Translations under genes and position numbers: made by a program
The notes under the pieces: model-generated
What the model was told of the DNA's origin: nothing
Databases searched by the model: none
The model's input: the letters and a program-made list of their open reading frames with translations, nothing else
In this document: positions 7,083 through 15,360 of the stretch, one piece after another
Numbering within the stretch: position 1 is the first letter of the stretch
Layout of the letters: the number at the start of each line of letters is the position of its first letter
NCBI GenBank assembly: GCA_031554215.1
Contig: JAVBKF010000135.1
Span: 1 to 16,977 of the forward strand
Length of the DNA: 16,977 nt
Reading direction: 5' to 3'
DNA from: JAVBKE01 sp031554215
GTDB lineage: Bacteria > Bacillota > Bacilli > JARBTR01

Positions 7083-7778
7083 ATGCTCACTGCGTTCAAT
7101 CTAACTGTTCTTATCAAACTCAGCCTATCAGCGCTTCTAGGGCTAGTTATTGGGCTTGAACGCGAAATCAAACGAAAGCAACTCGGATTTAAAACCTGCC
7201 TTGTCATTTCGATTTCAAGTTGTTTGCTCACCATCATCTCCATAGAATCCGCCTACCAATTCAAAGGAACACTGCATCCTATCAATATCAACATGGACCC
7301 ACTCCGCCTCGCTGCTCAAATCGTTTCCGGCGTTGGTTTTATTGGTGCTGGTGTCATTCTGAAAAAAGGGCATGACAGCGTCTCGGGGCTAACAACAGCA
7401 GCACTGATTTGGAGTGCATCAGGTATTGGTATCTCCGTTGGTGCTGGTTTTTACCTCGCGGCTACCATTGCAGTTTCGCTGTTAATCATTAGTGTTGAGT
7501 TTCTGCCATACTTATTTTCATTTTTAGGGTTGAAACCATTAGGCGAAAAGGAAATCATTCTCCGCATTGATTTACACGATAGAACCTATTTTGAACCCGT
7601 ACTGTCATCCATTAAGTTAGCCCAAATCTCGATAAATCATGTTTATATGAAAGACATTGGCGCCGAGCAACAACTAAATTTGAAAGTGGCTGTGGAGCAT
7701 AAAAAAGACCTTCTAGATGTGTATCACTATATTTCCAGCATTGAAGGTATTCGTGGTGTAGAAATGGAGACCATCTGA
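7083..7778 (+). CDS. MgtC/SapB family membrane protein
   Basis: 231 residues. The N-terminal 140 residues are hydrophobic with about five membrane spans and carry family signatures: GLVIGLERE with a following basic stretch, VSGVGFIGAGVILK, and GLTTAALIWSASGIG. The C-terminal 80 residues form a soluble domain resembling the ACT-like part of longer MgtC proteins. MgtC-type proteins are linked to growth at low magnesium and, in pathogens, to intracellular survival through effects on ATP synthase. In Bacilli the role is not settled, so I name only the family. ATG 7083 follows TAGGAGG (7068-7074) by eight bases. It stands alone on the chromosomal side of the tRNA, and no clear terminator is visible behind it. 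Confidence 0.92.
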   Translation: MLTAFNLTVLIKLSLSALLGLVIGLEREIKRKQLGFKTCLVISISSCLLTIISIESAYQFKGTLHPININMDPLRLAAQIVSGVGFIGAGVILKKGHDSVSGLTTAALIWSASGIGISVGAGFYLAATIAVSLLIISVEFLPYLFSFLGLKPLGEKEIILRIDLHDRTYFEPVLSSIKLAQISINHVYMKDIGAEQQLNLKVAVEHKKDLLDVYHYISSIEGIRGVEMETI

Positions 7779-8204
7779 CAAGCAGGATGAAGTCCGTTTT
7801 ATTGTCATATTTGTTTTCTGATCGATCACTGTAAGTATTATTTTCTTTGCGAATCAATAAACAGTGATGGATGAAACATGGGTTGTTATCATTGTAGCTG
7901 GCGCATTAAACAGGGTAGAAAAAGAGGAAGCAACCAGAAGTGCTAACCACTTAGCTTCTCAACTTTCTAAAAAAGCCTGCCAGCTGGAATGATTGATGTG
8001 TGGGCAGAAAAAAGACAGAAACACAGCTAGAAAGCTTCATCAAAGTAGCATGAAAAGTTTCTGATTTCAAGTTTTAGTGAAATCTACGACGAAAATTGAG
8101 TAAGAAGCAGGTGCTCTCTCGAGGGTATGGAAGCCTCTCGCAGACAACACTTCAGAATAATCATGAGCCGAAAACATAGGCTGTGGTGAACTGCTCATTG
8201 TACA
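7779..8204. other. Intergenic stretch between MgtC-like gene and trmL
   Basis: No supported gene. It contains an 8-bp inverted repeat ATCACTGT/ACAGTGAT (7825-7832 and 7861-7868) and a 7-bp one GATTTCA/TGAAATC (8063-8084), neither followed by a T run. A 41-codon frame starts at ATG 7867 (MDETWVVIIVAGALNRVEKE..., stop 7990-7992). It has no ribosome binding site and I recognise nothing in it, so it may be the trace of a decayed gene. Confidence 0.5.
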
Positions 8205-8213
8205 TGGTATAAT
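8205..8213 (+). promoter_or_regulatory. Extended -10 promoter of trmL
   Basis: TGGTATAAT: a perfect TATAAT (8208-8213) with an upstream TG in extended -10 position, 27 bases before the start codon. No good -35 box is seen, which extended -10 promoters tolerate. Confidence 0.65.
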
Positions 8214-8239
8214 AGCTATTATTTCTAAAGGAGCATACC

Positions 8240-8716
8240 ATGGCACTACACATCGTTTTATTTGAACCGCTCATCCCGGCCAATACGGGTAACATTGCAC
8301 GGACTTGTGCTGCGACGAACACCGCACTACACTTAATTAAACCACTAGGATTTTTGACCGATGATAAATCGCTCAAACGGGCAGGACTTGATTACTGGGA
8401 GCATGTTGATATCCGTTACCATGAATCAATGGATGCTTTTTTTGCTACATATGCAGAGGGGGCTTTTTTCTACATCACGAAGTTCGCTGATAAACAGTAT
8501 AGCGATATCGACTATAGCTCAATTTCCGGCGATATTTTCTTGATCTTCGGAAAGGAGACAACAGGTCTACCGAAAACGCTCCTGATTGATCATCCAGAAA
8601 GAGGTTTACGTTTACCAATGAACGATGATCATGTGCGGTCGCTCAATCTCTCGAATACGGCAGCAATTGCTATCTATGAGGTCTTGCGTCAGAAACAATT
8701 TGCCGGACTTCAGTAA
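8240..8716 (+). CDS. trmL: tRNA (cytidine/uridine-34 2'-O)-methyltransferase TrmL
   Basis: SPOUT-class enzyme that uses S-adenosylmethionine to methylate the 2'-OH of the wobble nucleotide of certain leucine tRNAs. All SPOUT motifs are present: NTGNIARTCAA (residues 15-25), IFGKETTGLP (about 100-109) and the knot-forming LRLPMNDDHVRSLNLSNTAA (about 119-138). The 158-residue length matches E. coli TrmL (157). The start ATG has AAAGGAG upstream (8227-8233) and an extended -10 promoter further up. The gene is monocistronic and converges with the LCP gene. Confidence 0.96.
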   Translation: MALHIVLFEPLIPANTGNIARTCAATNTALHLIKPLGFLTDDKSLKRAGLDYWEHVDIRYHESMDAFFATYAEGAFFYITKFADKQYSDIDYSSISGDIFLIFGKETTGLPKTLLIDHPERGLRLPMNDDHVRSLNLSNTAAIAIYEVLRQKQFAGLQ

Positions 8717-8775
8717 CAATTTAGCAGGTCTTTATTGTAATTTCAGAACTAAAATGATAGCGCTGTAATCAGCAC

Positions 8776-8808
8776 AAAAAACCCGCTATTACGCAAAGTA
8801 ATAGCGGG
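8776..8808 (-). terminator. Terminator of the LCP gene
   Basis: Perfect 11-bp stem CCCGCTATTAC (8782-8792) / GTAATAGCGGG (8798-8808) with a five-base loop. On the - strand it is followed by six T residues (complement of 8776-8781). It starts eight bases after the LCP stop codon. On the + strand it lacks a T run, so it serves trmL less well. Confidence 0.92.
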
Positions 8809-8816
8809 CGGAACGT

Positions 8817-9767
8817 TTAATTTTTGAGGCCAAGATGCTCTCTCAGCTGGATGGATAAATTTAGCCGATCTTGCTCTGCAACAACGTAGTAATAAACCCC
8901 TTCAATTTTTTGTCCTGTACCTGGTACGACAAGTGTTTCAAATGTTGTTGCAGCGTCTTTGTAATTCTTCGCGATAGCCTTCATTGCATCAAAGCTAAGA
9001 TTTGTCTCTACATTTTCCGAAATAACATCCAAAATATCACCGTAACTGGTTAAGCTGTTGACACTGAGTCCTTTTTGGATAATTGCTTCAATTACCTGTT
9101 GTTGGCGTTTCTGTCTACCGAAGTCACCCTCTGGATCAGATTTCCTCATTCGGACAAAGGCAAGCGCTTCTTCTCCTGTCATGTGAATGTTTCCTTCAGC
9201 AAACGAGTGTCCATTGTAACTAAATGCAAATTTGTTATTGACATCAATTCCACCGATGGCATCAATAATATCTACAAAGCCCTCCATGTCTGTTTCTACA
9301 TAATAATCAATCGGGATGTTCAGGAAGTTCTGCACAGTATTGATCGTCATCGCTGCCCCGCCAAAAGCATAAGAGTGATTGATTTTATCAACAGTACCGT
9401 GACCAACAATTTCAGTTCGTGTATCACGCGGAATACTGACTACTTGTGTGGATTTATCTTTAGGATTGACGGTCAAGACCATCAATGTATCCGCTCTTCC
9501 TGTTTCATTCTCACGTCGATCGATACCCATTAAAAGGATGGAAATCGGTTTTCCTGACTCAAGGTCGATTTCTGTTACTTCTTCACCGCTCGCTTCACGG
9601 ATGTTTGTCACTTCTTTTGGCATCGGAGTGTAGATTTCTTCCGCGGTGTTTTTGACATCGTGGTACACTTTTGCGGCAAGACCGCCAATTCCGAGGAAGA
9701 AAACAGCAATCACAATTAAGATGATGTTTCTAGGTCTTTTCCAATTAAACTTCTTAGATTTTGTCAC
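8817..9767 (-). CDS. LytR-CpsA-Psr (LCP) family wall-polymer ligase
   Basis: LCP enzymes act outside the membrane and move teichoic acid or capsule precursors from an undecaprenyl lipid carrier to peptidoglycan. A basic N-terminus (KSKKFNWKRPRN) is followed by one membrane span (IILIVIAVFFLGIGGLAAKV). The LCP domain then carries ISILLMGIDRRE, GRADTLMVLTVNP, SIPRDTRTEI and DKINHSYAFGGA, including the conserved Arg and Asp residues that bind the pyrophosphate lipid. Start: the frame runs up to GTG 9830 and also has ATG 9788, but neither has a ribosome binding site. AAAAGGA lies nine bases ahead of GTG 9767, giving 316 residues and a typical LCP N-terminus, so I prefer that. Which polymer it handles cannot be read from the sequence. 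Confidence 0.9.
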   Translation of the reverse strand: MTKSKKFNWKRPRNIILIVIAVFFLGIGGLAAKVYHDVKNTAEEIYTPMPKEVTNIREASGEEVTEIDLESGKPISILLMGIDRRENETGRADTLMVLTVNPKDKSTQVVSIPRDTRTEIVGHGTVDKINHSYAFGGAAMTINTVQNFLNIPIDYYVETDMEGFVDIIDAIGGIDVNNKFAFSYNGHSFAEGNIHMTGEEALAFVRMRKSDPEGDFGRQKRQQQVIEAIIQKGLSVNSLTSYGDILDVISENVETNLSFDAMKAIAKNYKDAATTFETLVVPGTGQKIEGVYYYVVAEQDRLNLSIQLREHLGLKN

Positions 9768-10167
9768 ATTCAACAGTCCTTTTGTCATTTTTGGTTGCTT
9801 ATTTGGTTGCGTGAGTGATTTCTTTATCACATTGCTATTGATGGTTATGGTAGAAGCCTGGAACAGGGTTCACTCGAAAGTGTTTCACCAGTAAATAGCA
9901 GTTGTATCGTTTCTTTATGATAAATGCAATCAATCGTTGTTAGGTTTCATTGCACGCTGAATTTTGCAACGCGTAGTTTAGATTTTAACATATTAATAAA
10001 GGTCAGTGTAAGACTAGTTTGTTTTTTCATGATAATTTAATATAAATGGTTATCATTAGTAATGAAGCGCGTTACTGTGAGATTGAAGTCTGTGTTTTAC
10101 TAACGCGCGCGCGTAAGATAGCTACCATGTCTCGCGGGTGGTCTTCCTTCTTTTTTTCTGTACTAGT
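9768..10167. other. Intergenic stretch with inverted repeats between LCP and ABC permease genes
   Basis: No gene is supported. Two structures stand out: ATGATAA/TTATCAT arms (10029-10035 and 10050-10056) around an AT-rich 14-base centre, and GCGCGTTA/TAACGCGC arms (10067-10074 and 10101-10108), the second overlapping the 12-bp palindrome ACGCGCGCGCGT (10103-10114). A weak extended -10 (TGTTAAAAT on the - strand, TAAAAT at 9987-9982) could drive the LCP gene. I see no standard terminator for the ABC operon; the GC-rich inverted repeat may serve as one. Confidence 0.5.
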
Positions 10168-11163
10168 CTAAGCTAACATATCCTCTCGGGTAAATACAAC
10201 ATACGAAATGATGAGTGCAACAATCCCCCAAACACTCAGTGTAGCTACAGAAAATGCCATGGTTTGCCCTTCAAGCATTGGAACACTGCCAGTTAAATAA
10301 CTCGTTAAGTTTAGGTTCAAACTGAACATGTACTTAATATTATCCCAACTTGCAGCAAATTCTTGCAGCAAGGTACCCGCAATGAGAGAGGCAAACATTA
10401 TTCCCATACCAGCTGGCGTATTACGCACAAGAACGGAGACCATAAAGGAAAGCGTACCTGTGACCATGCCAACAAACCATGAAAGCCCGGTTGCCATCAG
10501 TATAAATTGCCACTGCGGGATCGAATGGATGCCAGTTGTTACAAGCGTTTCACCTTCAATTGAGAATCCAGTAAGAACAGGTGCATCAAAGCCGCGATAA
10601 CCGAAAGCAACGCCTGAAATGAGGTAGGTTAGCGACACGACTAGTGCAATGATGATTGAAATTGAAAGTAATAGCGCAATATATTTACTGGTGAGGATTT
10701 TCCACCGTTTGATGGGTCTTGTGAGTAGCATTTTAATCGTGCCATCGGTCTTTTCCCCAGACACGAGGTCGATTGCAATAATAATGACCAGTAGCGGAAT
10801 CAGATAGCTAATGCCTTGGACCAAGAATTCCCGAACAAAGGTTGGTGCACCTGGTTCGTTTGGATTGATATTATGATCTAAATAGTACTGCTGTTGCTGG
10901 ATTTGTAATTCGCGAAAACGTTTATAATCCTCTGGTAAATTGGTAGAAGCAGCCATCCGGTTTTGGCTATCGGTAATTTCTTGCTGCAAAACAACCTGCC
11001 AATCATCAGTTCCAAGCTTTTCTTCAACATCTTGTGCCTGTTTCACTTGCCCATAAACGAAGAGTGGAATCAGTGCAATAAGGAGTAACGTAATCACTAA
11101 GAACCGTTTCTTGCGGTAGATCTTTTCCATTTCATTAAAAACAAGTTGCCCAAGTTCACGCAT
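10168..11163 (-). CDS. ABC-2 type transporter permease
   Basis: 331 residues, membrane subunit of the exporter encoded with the next gene upstream. The first span is at about 20-38. An outward loop of roughly 75 residues, rich in Gln and charged residues, follows. Further spans are at about 130-150 (ending in EKTDGTIKMLLTRPIKRW, the typical ABC-2 coupling segment), 160-185, 220-245, 250-275 and 305-325. This arrangement matches bacitracin- or Nod-type ABC-2 permeases. ATG 11163 lies inside the end of the ATPase gene, an 8-base overlap, so the two are translated together. The exported substrate is unknown. Confidence 0.9.
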   Translation of the reverse strand: MRELGQLVFNEMEKIYRKKRFLVITLLLIALIPLFVYGQVKQAQDVEEKLGTDDWQVVLQQEITDSQNRMAASTNLPEDYKRFRELQIQQQQYYLDHNINPNEPGAPTFVREFLVQGISYLIPLLVIIIAIDLVSGEKTDGTIKMLLTRPIKRWKILTSKYIALLLSISIIIALVVSLTYLISGVAFGYRGFDAPVLTGFSIEGETLVTTGIHSIPQWQFILMATGLSWFVGMVTGTLSFMVSVLVRNTPAGMGIMFASLIAGTLLQEFAASWDNIKYMFSLNLNLTSYLTGSVPMLEGQTMAFSVATLSVWGIVALIISYVVFTREDMLA

Positions 11164-12139
11164 CAGTCGTCACCCCATTCTTTGCCGCATTTGCCCGCGG
11201 GGGCTGTGCTTGATTGGATGTGAGCTGCATAAACAAGTCCTCGAGCGTAATTTGCTTTTCAGCAACACTTGAAATTTGTATCTGATTGTCTACCATTTCA
11301 GCGATGATCTTCGGTATCTTTGTTGGTGCGATCTGGCACAGAATCCGCTCACCGTCTGTTGAGACATTCGTGACCGCGCCTGAACCAGTCAAAATGGCTA
11401 GTGCTTGTTCAATTGGAGCCACATTCCATTCAACAAGATCTGCAGAGTGTTCGTGTAATAAGCTACTTACAGTATCGACTGTAATCGTCTTTCCTTCATT
11501 AATGATCGCTACCCGGTCACACATGAGCTGAATTTCACTGAGCAAGTGGCTAGAAATGAAAACACTCATTCCTTCATTTTTCACTAGCCGACGAACAAAT
11601 TCACGTAGTTCCTTAATGCCAGCAGGATCAAGACCGTTGGTTGGTTCATCTAGAATCAATAGTTTTGGGCGGATAATGAGTGCCTGAGCGATACCGAGTC
11701 GCTGCTTCATACCGAGTGAATAATTTTTCACTGGATCATGAATCCGGTCAACTAGTTGTACTTGGTCAACGATTTCTACTAGCTGTTCATTACTAATCTT
11801 TCCATGCATTCTGGCATATTGTTTCAGGGTTTCCCACCCTGTCAGGTATTTGTAGAGCTCAGGGTTTTCAACGATACAGCCAACATTGCGCATTGCATCG
11901 ATAAAGTGGGTACGAACATTGTGGCCAGCGATGAGTACTTGTCCACTCGTCGGTTTGATTAGACCAACGAGCATCCGGATCGTTGTCGTTTTTCCTGCGC
12001 CATTTGGACCAAGAAATCCGAACACCTCACCTGCGTGCACCGTGAAGGAAATATCGCTGACCAATGTCTTTCCTTTAATCACCTTCGTTAATTTGTCGAC
12101 TTCTAAAATTGTGCTGCTGTTTTCTGTGGTTTTTTCCAT
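11156..12139 (-). CDS. ABC transporter ATP-binding protein
   Basis: 327 residues, ATPase of the same exporter. Walker A GPNGAGKTT (44-52), signature SLGMKQR (141-147), Walker B LLILDEP (160-166) and switch His198 in SSHLLSE are all intact. Residues 225-327 form the extra C-terminal domain usual in BcrA-type ATPases of drug, bacteriocin or lipid exporters; it ends in the ITLEDLFMQLT motif. It starts four bases after the SGNH hydrolase stop and overlaps the permease start, so the three genes form an operon. No sensor kinase or response regulator sits beside it, unlike many bacitracin-type exporters. Confidence 0.94.
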   Translation of the reverse strand: MEKTTENSSTILEVDKLTKVIKGKTLVSDISFTVHAGEVFGFLGPNGAGKTTTIRMLVGLIKPTSGQVLIAGHNVRTHFIDAMRNVGCIVENPELYKYLTGWETLKQYARMHGKISNEQLVEIVDQVQLVDRIHDPVKNYSLGMKQRLGIAQALIIRPKLLILDEPTNGLDPAGIKELREFVRRLVKNEGMSVFISSHLLSEIQLMCDRVAIINEGKTITVDTVSSLLHEHSADLVEWNVAPIEQALAILTGSGAVTNVSTDGERILCQIAPTKIPKIIAEMVDNQIQISSVAEKQITLEDLFMQLTSNQAQPPRANAAKNGVTTDA

Positions 12140-12143
12140 ATCG

Positions 12144-12944
12144 CTATTGACCTGCTTTCATATCAGTCAAGATGACTTCTGCCATGCGGTCACTGATGAT
12201 TTGATGTCCAGTTTTGTTGGGGTGATAGTGGTCTGTGTAAAGATAGTCCGGGATATGCCCTTGGAACAAATCGTATGTAGGGATCACCTTCACCTTTGGA
12301 AACCCATTTACAGCCTGTGCTAAGATATAGTTCCATTCCATGATAAACACCTCAGCACCAGCAAACTCAGGGAAATCTTCAAAAGGGTTATAGAGACCAA
12401 GCCAATAGATTTCAGCTTCAGGATTGAGTTCGTTCAGTTTTGTCAGGATCGTTCCTGTATTAGCGGCGTAGCCCGCGCGGTCTGGGTTAAATAGGTTGAC
12501 TGTGTCTGCGGTAAGATTTGCCGCTCCAGGCGAAAGGTCGTTTGCGCCCATTGACATCATAATGACGTCTGCGGAACGAATCAATTTCTGTGTGCCAGGT
12601 TCCTCTAATTGCTGAAGCAACTCTGGTGATGTGGCACCGCTAACCGCTAAATTCGTGGCGATAATCTCATGGTCCAGTTCTTTTTCAATTGTATTGACCG
12701 TTCTTTGGAAATAACCGTCACTTGTTTCATCGCCAACGCCTCTTGTAATTGAGTCCCCGAGTCCCACAAAAGTAAGAGTTTGGTCATCTTTTTTCGTGTC
12801 TTTCTCTGGGGCAAGTTTTGTCGGTGGCGCTTCGGCAGGAACGGGGCTGACAACGGAATAAACCGCCTTTCCGAAGCTAAACACAAATAGGCAAGTGAGT
12901 GTCACAGAAAGTAGAATTATCAATTTAATCGTATAGTTTCTCAA
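12144..12944 (-). CDS. Membrane-anchored or secreted SGNH/GDSL hydrolase
   Basis: 266 residues. An N-terminal hydrophobic segment (about 8-28) acts as signal anchor, followed by a Pro/Lys-rich linker (33-54) that places the enzyme outside the membrane. SGNH blocks: I, GLGDSITRG with nucleophile Ser65; II, Gly103 in AVSGATS; III, GAND with Asn135; V, TDHYHPNKTGH with Asp238 and His241. It is thus an active-looking esterase or lipase, possibly acting on lipids or on acyl groups of wall polymers; the substrate is unknown. TTG 12944 is the only usable start. A strong AAAGGAGG (12965-12958) lies 13-14 bases ahead, a rather long spacing that may lower expression. It is first gene of an operon with the ABC exporter. 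Confidence 0.92.
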   Translation of the reverse strand: MRNYTIKLIILLSVTLTCLFVFSFGKAVYSVVSPVPAEAPPTKLAPEKDTKKDDQTLTFVGLGDSITRGVGDETSDGYFQRTVNTIEKELDHEIIATNLAVSGATSPELLQQLEEPGTQKLIRSADVIMMSMGANDLSPGAANLTADTVNLFNPDRAGYAANTGTILTKLNELNPEAEIYWLGLYNPFEDFPEFAGAEVFIMEWNYILAQAVNGFPKVKVIPTYDLFQGHIPDYLYTDHYHPNKTGHQIISDRMAEVILTDMKAGQ

Positions 12945-12990
12945 TGGGTATTAGTAGGCCTCCTTTTTCAGAATGGTATTTGTTTTTAAC

Positions 12991-13019
12991 ATCATAATCG
13001 TTTTTTTATTGAAGTACAA
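12991..13019 (-). promoter_or_regulatory. Promoter of the SGNH hydrolase-ABC operon
   Basis: On the - strand TTGTAC (13019-13014), a 17-bp spacer with an A7 run, and TATGAT (12996-12991). Both boxes are close to consensus for the housekeeping sigma factor and spacing is ideal. The leader is about 40 bases. Confidence 0.7.
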
Positions 13020-13041
13020 CTAGTCGAAGGTGTCCACAAAT

Positions 13042-13050
13042 TGATATAAT
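13042..13050 (+). promoter_or_regulatory. Extended -10 promoter of topB
   Basis: TGATATAAT: a perfect TATAAT (13045-13050) with TG one base upstream; no clear -35 box. Transcription would start near 13057, leaving a leader of about 115 bases. Inverted repeat ATTTTAC/GTAAAAT (13067-13082) lies directly after the start point and could be an operator. Confidence 0.55.
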
Positions 13051-13171
13051 ACAGTAGTAACGATTTATTTTACCAGTAAAATTGGTGTTAGTGTGCCCTT
13101 TTTGAAGGAAACTAATGCCTCAATATTAGCACATTTATCTTGTATAAATGAGATAATCTTAGGAGGAAATG

Positions 13172-15343
13172 ATGAAATCAGTTGTTTTAGCAGAGAAGCC
13201 ATCCGTGGCAAGAGACATTGCGCGGGTACTTAAATGCCAGAAGAAAGGGAATGGCTATTTGGAAGGCGACCGCTATATTGTTACATGGGCGTTGGGCCAT
13301 TTAGTCACCCTTGCAGACCCAGAAATGTATGATCATAAATACAAAGAGTGGCGGCTTGATCAATTGCCAATGCTGCCTGCACCACTTAAACTCGTCACGA
13401 TTCGGCAAACGTCGAAACAATACAATGCTGTCAAAGCACAACTTGTGCGCAAAGACGTCAACAATATTATTATCGCCACCGATGCTGGGCGAGAAGGCGA
13501 GCTAGTGGCAAGATGGATTCTCGAAAAGGCCAGTGTCCGTAAACCAATACAACGTCTATGGATCTCATCCGTAACAGACAAAGCGATCCGCGAAGGATTC
13601 CAGAACCTTCAAAGTGGCAAAAAATACGAGAACCTCTACGCTTCTGCGGTGGCCAGGTCCTCAGCTGACTGGTTAATTGGTATGAATGCAACGAGGGCGC
13701 TAACAACAAAATTTAATGCCCAACTTTCATGTGGACGTGTTCAAACGCCAACACTTGCGATTATTGCAAAGCGTGAAGATGAAATCAGAAACTTTGTCCC
13801 GAAAACATTCTACGGCATTGCTGGTAAGACAAATAATGTTCGATTTACATGGAAAGATGCTAAAACGGGTGAAACGCGGTCATTTGTACACGAGCGGGTG
13901 ACCGAAGTACTCAAACAATTACAAGGCAAGGAACTACAGATCGCTTCAATTGAGAAAAAAGCGAAAAAGAGTTTTGCGCCAGCACTATATGATCTAACTG
14001 AATTACAACGAGATGCCCATAAGCGCTTTAATTTCTCGGCAAAAGATACCGTTTCGATCATGCAACAATTGTACGAAACACATAAAATCGTCACGTACCC
14101 ACGAACTGATTCACGCTACCTTAGTAAAGATATTGTTGGGACACTCCGCGACCGAATGGCAGCGTGTTCAGGCATGTACCCAATTGCAAAGAAATTGATG
14201 ATGAAACCAGTCGTGGCGAATAAATCATTTGTTGATGATGCCAAGGTATCTGATCACCATGCAATCATTCCAACAGAACAAATGCCACAAGCCCATAAGC
14301 TCAGTGAGAAAGAACGGAGAATTTATGATTTAGTGGTCACGCGCTTCCTAGCTGTATTGTCACCTGCTTATGAGTATGAGCAGACAACCATCAATGCGAA
14401 GGTAGGATCTGAAAACTTTACTGCTTCAGGTCGCCGCGTGATCTCAGCTGGTTGGAAAGAAATCGTCTCGAAAGCGGCTAGTGACGATGATGATGAGGCG
14501 GATCAGCAAACATTGCCGCAAATGAATAAGGGGGAAAAATACCCGATTGTGCTGAGTGAGACGAAGGGCGAGACAAAACCGCCTGAACCGCTAAATGAAG
14601 CGACATTACTATCAGCGATGGAAAATCCAACGCAATATATCACCGATACCAAACTCAGTCAAACGCTGAAGAAAACTGGGGGACTTGGAACGGTAGCGAC
14701 ACGGGCGGATATCATTGAGAAATTACTCGGTACATTCCTTGTTGAGAAACGCGGCAAAGGGATGCATGTGACATCAAAGGGAAGACAGCTCTTAGACCTT
14801 GCACCAGACCAATTGCGGACGCCTGTTTTGACGGCAGAATGGGAACTGAAGCTTGAGAAAATTGCCAAGGGTGAGCTGAAAAAGGATCAATTTTTATTAG
14901 AAATCATTACCCACACGAAGACAATCGTCACTGGGATTAAGAATAGTGAAAAGAAATTTAAGCATGATAATGTGACTGGGACACCTTGTCCAGACTGTGG
15001 GAAGCCGCTTCTTGAAGTGAATGGCAAGAAAGGGAAGATGCGGGTCTGCCAAGACCGGGAGTGTGGTTACCGGAGAAGTGTTTCTAGGGAGACCAACGCA
15101 CGCTGTCCGAATTGTCATAAGAAAATGGCGATGGTCGGCGCGGGTGAAGGTCAAATGTTTACCTGTAAATGTGGTTATCGTGAGAAGCTGTCTTCGTTCC
15201 AGAAACGACGCGGGAATGCCAATACGGCCAACGCTTCAAAGCAAGATGTCTCGAAATTCTTGCAATCACAGAAGCACGAAGAGCCTGTGAATACTGCACT
15301 AGCTGAGGCGTTTGCAAAGTACCAAGGGAAATTTGATGATTAA
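13172..15343 (+). CDS. topB: DNA topoisomerase III
   Basis: Type IA topoisomerase that cuts one DNA strand to resolve supercoils and recombination or replication intermediates. The N-terminal TOPRIM domain has VVLAEKPSVARDIA (Glu8) and ATDAGREGELVARW (Asp104, Glu108, Glu110). The catalytic tyrosine is Tyr309 in VTYPRTDSRYL. The C-terminal tail holds two zinc-ribbon-like parts: CPDCG (from 606) with CQDRECGY, and CPNC (from 645) with CKCGY. At 723 residues it matches Bacillus subtilis TopB (727). Of two adjacent ATGs I choose the second (13172), five bases after AGGAGG (13161-13166); the first is only two bases away. It is monocistronic, with its own promoter and terminator. It lies on the chromosomal side, about 6 kb from the ICE, and is probably the host's own enzyme rather than an element-borne one. 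Confidence 0.97.
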   Translation: MKSVVLAEKPSVARDIARVLKCQKKGNGYLEGDRYIVTWALGHLVTLADPEMYDHKYKEWRLDQLPMLPAPLKLVTIRQTSKQYNAVKAQLVRKDVNNIIIATDAGREGELVARWILEKASVRKPIQRLWISSVTDKAIREGFQNLQSGKKYENLYASAVARSSADWLIGMNATRALTTKFNAQLSCGRVQTPTLAIIAKREDEIRNFVPKTFYGIAGKTNNVRFTWKDAKTGETRSFVHERVTEVLKQLQGKELQIASIEKKAKKSFAPALYDLTELQRDAHKRFNFSAKDTVSIMQQLYETHKIVTYPRTDSRYLSKDIVGTLRDRMAACSGMYPIAKKLMMKPVVANKSFVDDAKVSDHHAIIPTEQMPQAHKLSEKERRIYDLVVTRFLAVLSPAYEYEQTTINAKVGSENFTASGRRVISAGWKEIVSKAASDDDDEADQQTLPQMNKGEKYPIVLSETKGETKPPEPLNEATLLSAMENPTQYITDTKLSQTLKKTGGLGTVATRADIIEKLLGTFLVEKRGKGMHVTSKGRQLLDLAPDQLRTPVLTAEWELKLEKIAKGELKKDQFLLEIITHTKTIVTGIKNSEKKFKHDNVTGTPCPDCGKPLLEVNGKKGKMRVCQDRECGYRRSVSRETNARCPNCHKKMAMVGAGEGQMFTCKCGYREKLSSFQKRRGNANTANASKQDVSKFLQSQKHEEPVNTALAEAFAKYQGKFDD

Positions 15344-15360
15344 TATCTTTTGGCTTAGGT

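Noticed and set aside
7779..7800. Terminator behind the MgtC-like gene
   Set aside because: GGATGAAGTCC followed by TTTT has only a three-base stem, too weak to call.
9075..9533. 152-codon + strand open frame
   Set aside because: It lies wholly antisense to the LCP gene, lacks a ribosome binding site and has no recognisable motif, whereas the - strand frame is a clear LCP domain.
10029..10056. Fur box-like sequence TGATAA...TTATCA
   Set aside because: The two halves are 14 bases apart with an unrelated centre; a Fur site needs nearly contiguous hexamers. Kept only as an inverted repeat.
13810..14094. Antisense frames within topB and elsewhere in the right half
   Set aside because: Shadows of the topB coding frame, without start signals or motifs.
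13172..15343. topB as an ICE-borne topoisomerase
   Set aside because: It lies about 6 kb beyond the tRNA among housekeeping genes, on its own promoter and terminator, with no mobile-element genes nearby.
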